From positions 3,286,001-3,350,000 of the forward strand of contig CM050666.1 of the NCBI GenBank assembly GCA_027574665.1: a DNA stretch of 64,000 nt, given 5' to 3'. This document shows positions 59,035-64,000 of this stretch, in pieces; position 1 is the first letter of the stretch; each line of letters begins with the position of its first letter. Position numbers and translations under genes: made by a program. This DNA comes from Rhynochetos jubatus (lineage: Eukaryota; Chordata; Aves; Eurypygiformes; Rhynochetidae). Below the pieces are notes generated by a model, which ran no database searches, had not been told where the DNA came from, and saw only the letters and a list, made by a program, of their open reading frames with translations.

Positions 59035-62000
59035 TCTGCGGATCTGCTTTATCATTCCACAAATGTGACTCTTCCACCAGTTGTCTAGACTCTGCTCATC
59101 TCGGTGTGACATTTCTGACGCGTGGGTGTAACTACAATGTCTCCAGCATGCACAAACTGCGGTGAGGTGGGGTCTGCCGGAGGCCGGTGCCATGGGCTGC
59201 TCGGGGGGTGTCATGCATGGAGAGGTTGTGCCTCTCGGTAACTCGGATCACCAGTCTGTCCCCTCTGGGTCCCTGCTGCCCATCCAGGCTCCTGCACAAC
59301 CCCACACAGCTCCTGCAGCAAGGGGATACTGGACCTGATGGATGCCCAGCCTGATCCAAGGTCCCAGTCCCTCTCCTGGAGGATGTCCACCGCTGCCCAG
59401 TTTGCAGCAGCTCAGCTCCTTTTCACTCCCCAGGGATTAAACATAAAGCGGCGTTTCTCTAAACAACAGGTTTGGTTTTCAAGGCACCATGAAGTGAGGG
59501 TTTTTTTTTCTCAAAGATTTTAATCTGCAGGTTTTTCAAATGTCCACATAAAGTTATACATGAACTTGAAAACTCACGGGAAATGGTTCTCTGGTTTCCC
59601 AACCTGCTATGTCCACTAGCAGGGAAAAATAATTTGTTCATTCCATGCAAGGGTATCTACTGCCTGTGTTGCTGATGACTTCAAAGGTTTCATCTCCCCA
59701 GAAGGACTGCCTGGGAGTTCGTTGTTCTTCTATTTATGAGAGACAGCAGGAAAATAATGAGACTTCTGCCATCAGGAGTAGACTCGCAAAGACGACACCT
59801 CCGCGATGGTTGCTGGGCGGGCCTGAGCTCGTTGCAGTAGAGACCAAGCCAGTTCCGTTCATGCTGGCCACTGAAATGGACTTTGAGCTTGGGCTGTCCA
59901 CACTCCCCGTCCCCTGTCCTGTGCCTACGCATCCCCAGGGCAAGCGGGGAACTGTTGACACCCAGCGAGCGCGGTGTGAGCCCGTGTGTCCCTGCGTGAC
60001 CGGCAAACCTGCAGTGCTGTCCTGAGAGGACGTGATTGCACCGATGCGGAAGAGGAGATGGGAAGAGACAGGAGCTGCATGACCTTGTGTCCGTCTCACT
60101 GCGATTGCTCCGTTAGTTCCTCGCGACGCCTCTCGCCCCGTCCCAGGCTGTAACCCAGGCTGCCTCCGCTGCTTCCCTCTGGAGACCCCTCCTTCCTCCT
60201 GCGCAGCCCTGTCTGCCCAGCCGAAAGGTGCAGCGAGCTGCTCCGCAGGGTGGGTGCTGGGGGTGGCAACGGCCTCACAGTGCCTTGAGCTGGGAAGAGA
60301 CTCTTGCTCCAGGGTTGCCCTCCCATTCCTGCTCTTTCCAGACATGCTTCGAGCACACAGAGACTGGGGAATGAGGGTAACAGATGGCTTCATTTTACAA
60401 GTTAAATTCTTGGTGGGAAAATTCCCCCTGGGATAGCCAAGAGCAAATTTATAGCCCTGCTCAGCAATTCATCTCCCAGTGATGGGGTTTTATAGGGCTA
60501 CGGAGGCAGTGGAGGGTTGAGAGTGTGGGTGCAAACTGGACAGCACCTTCTGCACGCGCCACGGCTCTGAGAACACACTGCAGACCATGTTTTTGAGCTC
60601 GGGGCGGGAGGTTGAGGGTGTGTTTGTGCTTGAAGCCTCATGGACTTGCGCCAAAGCCCAAGGCCAAGCTGCTGCCTCCCAGCCTATGACCACTGAAGCG
60701 GTTACAGGCCTCTGATACGTAGCTGTGGGGAAGGTGCAGAGAGTTCCCGGCTGTTTTTGCGGAAGGAGAATTTTATGCTCAAAACTAAATTTTGTTCCTG
60801 CTTTCACTGGGGACCAGTTCTCAGCTTCAGAATTGCTCTGATAACTTTGCAATTGCTTTGATAGTTCCAGAGGGGAGCACAGTCCCTGTGCAGAACAGAT
60901 GGAGATGCATTTTCAGGACCATTCAACTTTGCCGTAACTCATAACAACTACTTTGACTGTAACAGGAAGAGCAAAATTTGGCCAGTGCTGAACGCTCTTG
61001 AAAACTGTATTCCCAAACTCAGACAAAATTAGTCTAGAATCCAAACCCTCCCAGATACAGAATGCCTTCCACACTGCCCGGCTTCAGTGGCGCTGGGGAT
61101 TTCAGCAGCTTGTGGGATCAGGCTTTCACAGCAGCAGCAATGTCACGGTGGCAGTATGCTTGCGTGTGTCGATCTGCACTTGCGCTTGCCTGCAATGCAT
61201 GACTCTAGTAATCCATTTGAAATCTACCCTCAGCAGGGAGATCTGAGCTCTAGCTTCTTCCATATGGCCATGTGTGTTTAATAGGAAATCAGGGGAGCAG
61301 GAGAAAGCTGATGAGATTGCTGCTTTAAAGCACTTGGTTCCAGAAGTAAAACAGACCTTATAGGAGGTCTAAATTGGCTTGACAGTAGCATGGGCACATG
61401 GACAACTCATGAAATATTTGGCACATCCCTGCTGTGCCAGGAATGAAGTAAGACTAGAAACTCTTGGCCTCCACCCCTACAGATGTTTGGCTGTGATGGA
61501 AGTTTGAGCCACCGAAATCACGTGAAAAAACCAGATTGTGAGTTCATAGCTGAGCAGCCGCAGCTTGTTTAGCAGTGAGAGTGCCTCACTGCGAGGGGTG
61601 CTGCTTTCCTGCCTTACTCATCCATGTACCTGCCTGGCCAGACTTCAGGGAGGGAGGAGGGAGGAAGCCCTTCAAAAGTAGGATCAAACCTGTGAGCCTT
61701 GCCCTGAGGATCCCTCATTTAACAGGTGCTTACAGGCCAAGGCTGTGCAGCTACTCCTCATTACCACGGCGGGCGAGACACCAGGGGCTTCTCTTGCATT
61801 CGCTGGCCAAAGCTTGAGGAGCTGTTCTGGGGCTGTGGAAAAGCAGGAGCGCGGGGTTGGGCGATGGGTAGACTCCTGCACGTCCTGGCGGCACACAGCT
61901 CTGGGACTGGTTCAGAAATCTGCCAGTGCATAACGCTGCGCAAAGTGTTTTTCTTCTGGGGGCATTCTTAATGTTTAAAAATGTAAAGACTGAATACTGA

Positions 62001-63464
62001 AAAGGTTGATCTAAAAGAGCAACTGATTTGGGGCTTCTTTTTGTTGCTTTGTTTCTGTGTGTCGGCTTTGGGTGGGGAAAGCAAAAAAAAAAAAAAGGAT
62101 ATGAAAATGAGTATTTTGTCCCCACAATAATTACTAGTGGAGAGTTTAATATTTTCCAAGGGCAACAAAACTGCCTTAATAAGTGTTCAACTCCAACAAG
62201 AGTCATTGACGCTACTCGCTTCGCTTCTGAACCTGCTTTTTTTATTTTTCTCTCTGTGTGATTGTGGCATGGAATCATGTCTTAACATAATACACTTTAC
62301 AGTACTCACCAGGATTTCCAGAAACAGAAGTCGGTGTTTCAGAATCTCCCCGTGCCCTGCATTGAAGTGATGGTTTTGAAGCCAATGAAATTCAGTGCAA
62401 AATTTCTGCTTTGCTAGAAATTCTACAAAATAGGCAAATATCCCCAATTCCCAAGGTTTAAACATGCTCTGCTGCTTTGAGATGCCTTCAAAAAAGCCTT
62501 GGATCTGTATGCTGAAAAGAACTTGAAAATAGGTTCCCTGGTCTGCAGCAACACCCCAGCTCTTTTAAAGAGTACGCAATTCCCCAGGCAGTAGATGAGC
62601 AGAGTAGGATGACTTTCCGCCAGGACTCATTGCTTTTTAGATTGCATGTAGTTAGAGACGTGAGTTCTGCCAGCTGCCCAGGGAATTTGATATTCAGTGC
62701 CAATTAATTTGTGTAATAGGAACAGGGATTTACTCCCTCGATTCCCTTAGGCACCTTTGAAAAGCATAAGCCTCAAAGGTTGCTTTGGATTAATATTTTT
62801 CTGGTGGCCTTTTCTCCTGAAGAGCAGCGATGCCAAGATGAGAAAGGGGACCGGTCTGTGAAGGGTAGCAGCTTCGGGGCAGGCAACTCCCAAACTTTCC
62901 ATTGCAGAGGTTTTCTAAACTCTCCAGATGTGGGTAAATTCTGCTCTGCTAGATGGGACTCCAACCTCTCGCTGCTCTCTGGTCCTCCTGCTCCTCCCTC
63001 CCTCCCTCCCCTCAGCGCCTCCTCACGTCACTGTGCCTTCATTCAGTTTATGAAATGACGCCAGGATTTAAGATTGGCACATTGTCTTTACTCTCACTTT
63101 GCATCCCATAAGACAGGTATGTGTGTGGGGAGGGGTAGCTTATTTTGTAGCTTGTCGTGTGACCCTAAGGTAGGTTTTTACTGAGTGGTAAAGGGGTGGG
63201 GACAGTGGGAGTAGGGATGAGCCAGTGTTACATTTGATCATACCAGTGCTTTAAGCGGTCAGAAACATGGTTTTCCCCTACCTCTGAGCTCTCAATGCTG
63301 CTAAAATCTCTGCCATTCGTACAATGTACTCCAGCCCCCTCTCTCGGACTGACTCTGGCCCTGTTTGCAAGATACCCACATTGTTCTTAAGCATGCACCT
63401 CTTTCTGTATAGTTCCAACCTTCTGATTTTATGGAATACTTATGCCTGTTTGCATTACAGTCAA

Positions 63465-63470
63465 AATAAA
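63465..63470 (+). promoter_or_regulatory. Probable NOS1 polyadenylation signal
   Basis: AATAAA in TCAAAATAAAACGG is followed within about 40 bases by a T/GT-rich stretch (GGTCTCGTTTTTCCC, then TTTGTGTTTTC), as expected for a 3' end. The implied 3' UTR of 7.6 kb is close to the human length. Cleavage would fall near 63485-63495. Confidence 0.5.
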
Positions 63471-63490
63471 ACGGTGAACTAAAGGCTAGC

Positions 63491-64000
63491 TGGTCTCGTT
63501 TTTCCCTTATCTTTGTGTTTTCAATATCCTGGCCTTGCTCTGATTTGCTACCTGTAGTGCCAGAGCACTATAAATAGGTTGGTGGCGTCAGTCAGCGACA
63601 TCTATTCATCTGCAAGACAGAAACACTGTCCTGTAAGGTTGCCTGAGTCACACTGTTTTATATTTCACATCATTTATACCATGACCACCAAGAAAATGCC
63701 ACAGTCGAGCACGGAGGGCTGTTTGCAAACAACCCAGGGCAACTTTGGATGCTGGAGCCTCAGGAAGACAGCAACGGCGCTCCAGGCAGGATCCAAGGGA
63801 CCTGACCAAAATAAACAGCTGCACGTCGCCAGGCGAATGAGTCCTGGGAACGTCCTGTGCTGTTGCAAGAGGGTACTAATGTGCCTTTATTTAAATAGTT
63901 CGCTTCACAGTGCTCCTGAAGAGCAGCAGGACAGGTTGCCGTGGGTGTGATCAGGGCAGAAAGCCCCCACGTTGTCTGCACAGAGCAGGCGAGAGGATGA
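63491..64000. other. Unassigned downstream sequence
   Basis: No exon of a neighbouring gene was recognised. In mammals FBXO21 lies downstream of NOS1. A TATAAATA at 63569-63576 and another AATAAA at 63810-63815 are present, but there is no convincing transcript structure around them. Confidence 0.4.

Larger units (their letters stand above)
55880..63490 (+). other. Probable NOS1 3' UTR (about 7.6 kb)
   Basis: After the stop there is no further NOS1 coding sequence and no recognisable second gene. Human NOS1 has a 3' UTR of about 7 kb, so a similar length ending near the AATAAA at 63465 fits. Notable content: a GATGATGATGATTTTTATTT and pyrimidine-rich start at about 56040-56110, paired hairpins at 57132-57190, and an internal AATAAA at 59029-59034 that could give a shorter transcript. 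No CR1 copy was seen in this segment. Confidence 0.55.

Overview
This is a vertebrate nuclear window, most likely from a bird. It contains one recognisable protein-coding gene, the neuronal nitric oxide synthase gene NOS1, on the + strand. The avian call rests on CR1 retroposon tails at about 11.3, 13.4, 34.6 and 45.2-45.6 kb, which carry the characteristic TTCTATGA-type 3' ends, and on short introns (28 coding exons in 39 kb). CR1 alone would also allow another sauropsid. No bacterial, viral or plasmid signature was seen.

Layout. 1-5.1 kb is noncoding DNA with AT-rich and GT-rich patches and no gene I can support. 5.13-7.05 kb is a strong CpG island with a CCAAT, G-tract and TATA arrangement (5550-5655), read here as a probable NOS1 promoter and first-exon region. 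It is followed by a ladder of GTAGGT donor-like sites and a degenerate GC-rich minisatellite. About 5.9-16.87 kb would be the first intron. Coding starts at the ATG at 16918 in a strong Kozak context and ends at the TAA at 55877-55879.

Joining 28 GT-AG exons by hand gives a phase-consistent reading frame of 4317 nt, or 1438 residues. The human protein has 1434 residues, also encoded by 28 coding exons (human exons 2-29). All domains are present: PDZ with GLGF; the LC8-binding type motif; the oxygenase domain with zinc cysteines, heme cysteine C424, substrate glutamate E601 and pterin tryptophan W687; the calmodulin helix; the FMN domain with autoinhibitory loop; the FAD/NADPH reductase; and the regulated C-terminal tail. 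I see no frameshift or premature stop, so the gene looks intact.

A 3' UTR of about 7.6 kb probably follows, ending near an AATAAA at 63465-63470. It carries two neighbouring perfect hairpins at 57.13-57.19 kb. The last 0.5 kb is unassigned.

How it works: the protein makes nitric oxide and citrulline from arginine, O2 and NADPH when Ca2+/calmodulin binds. The PDZ region anchors it at membranes and synapses. I do not see a new multi-gene system here. The points worth a second look are details of splicing, promoter architecture and RNA structure around this gene. All homology calls come from recalled family sequences, not from a database search.
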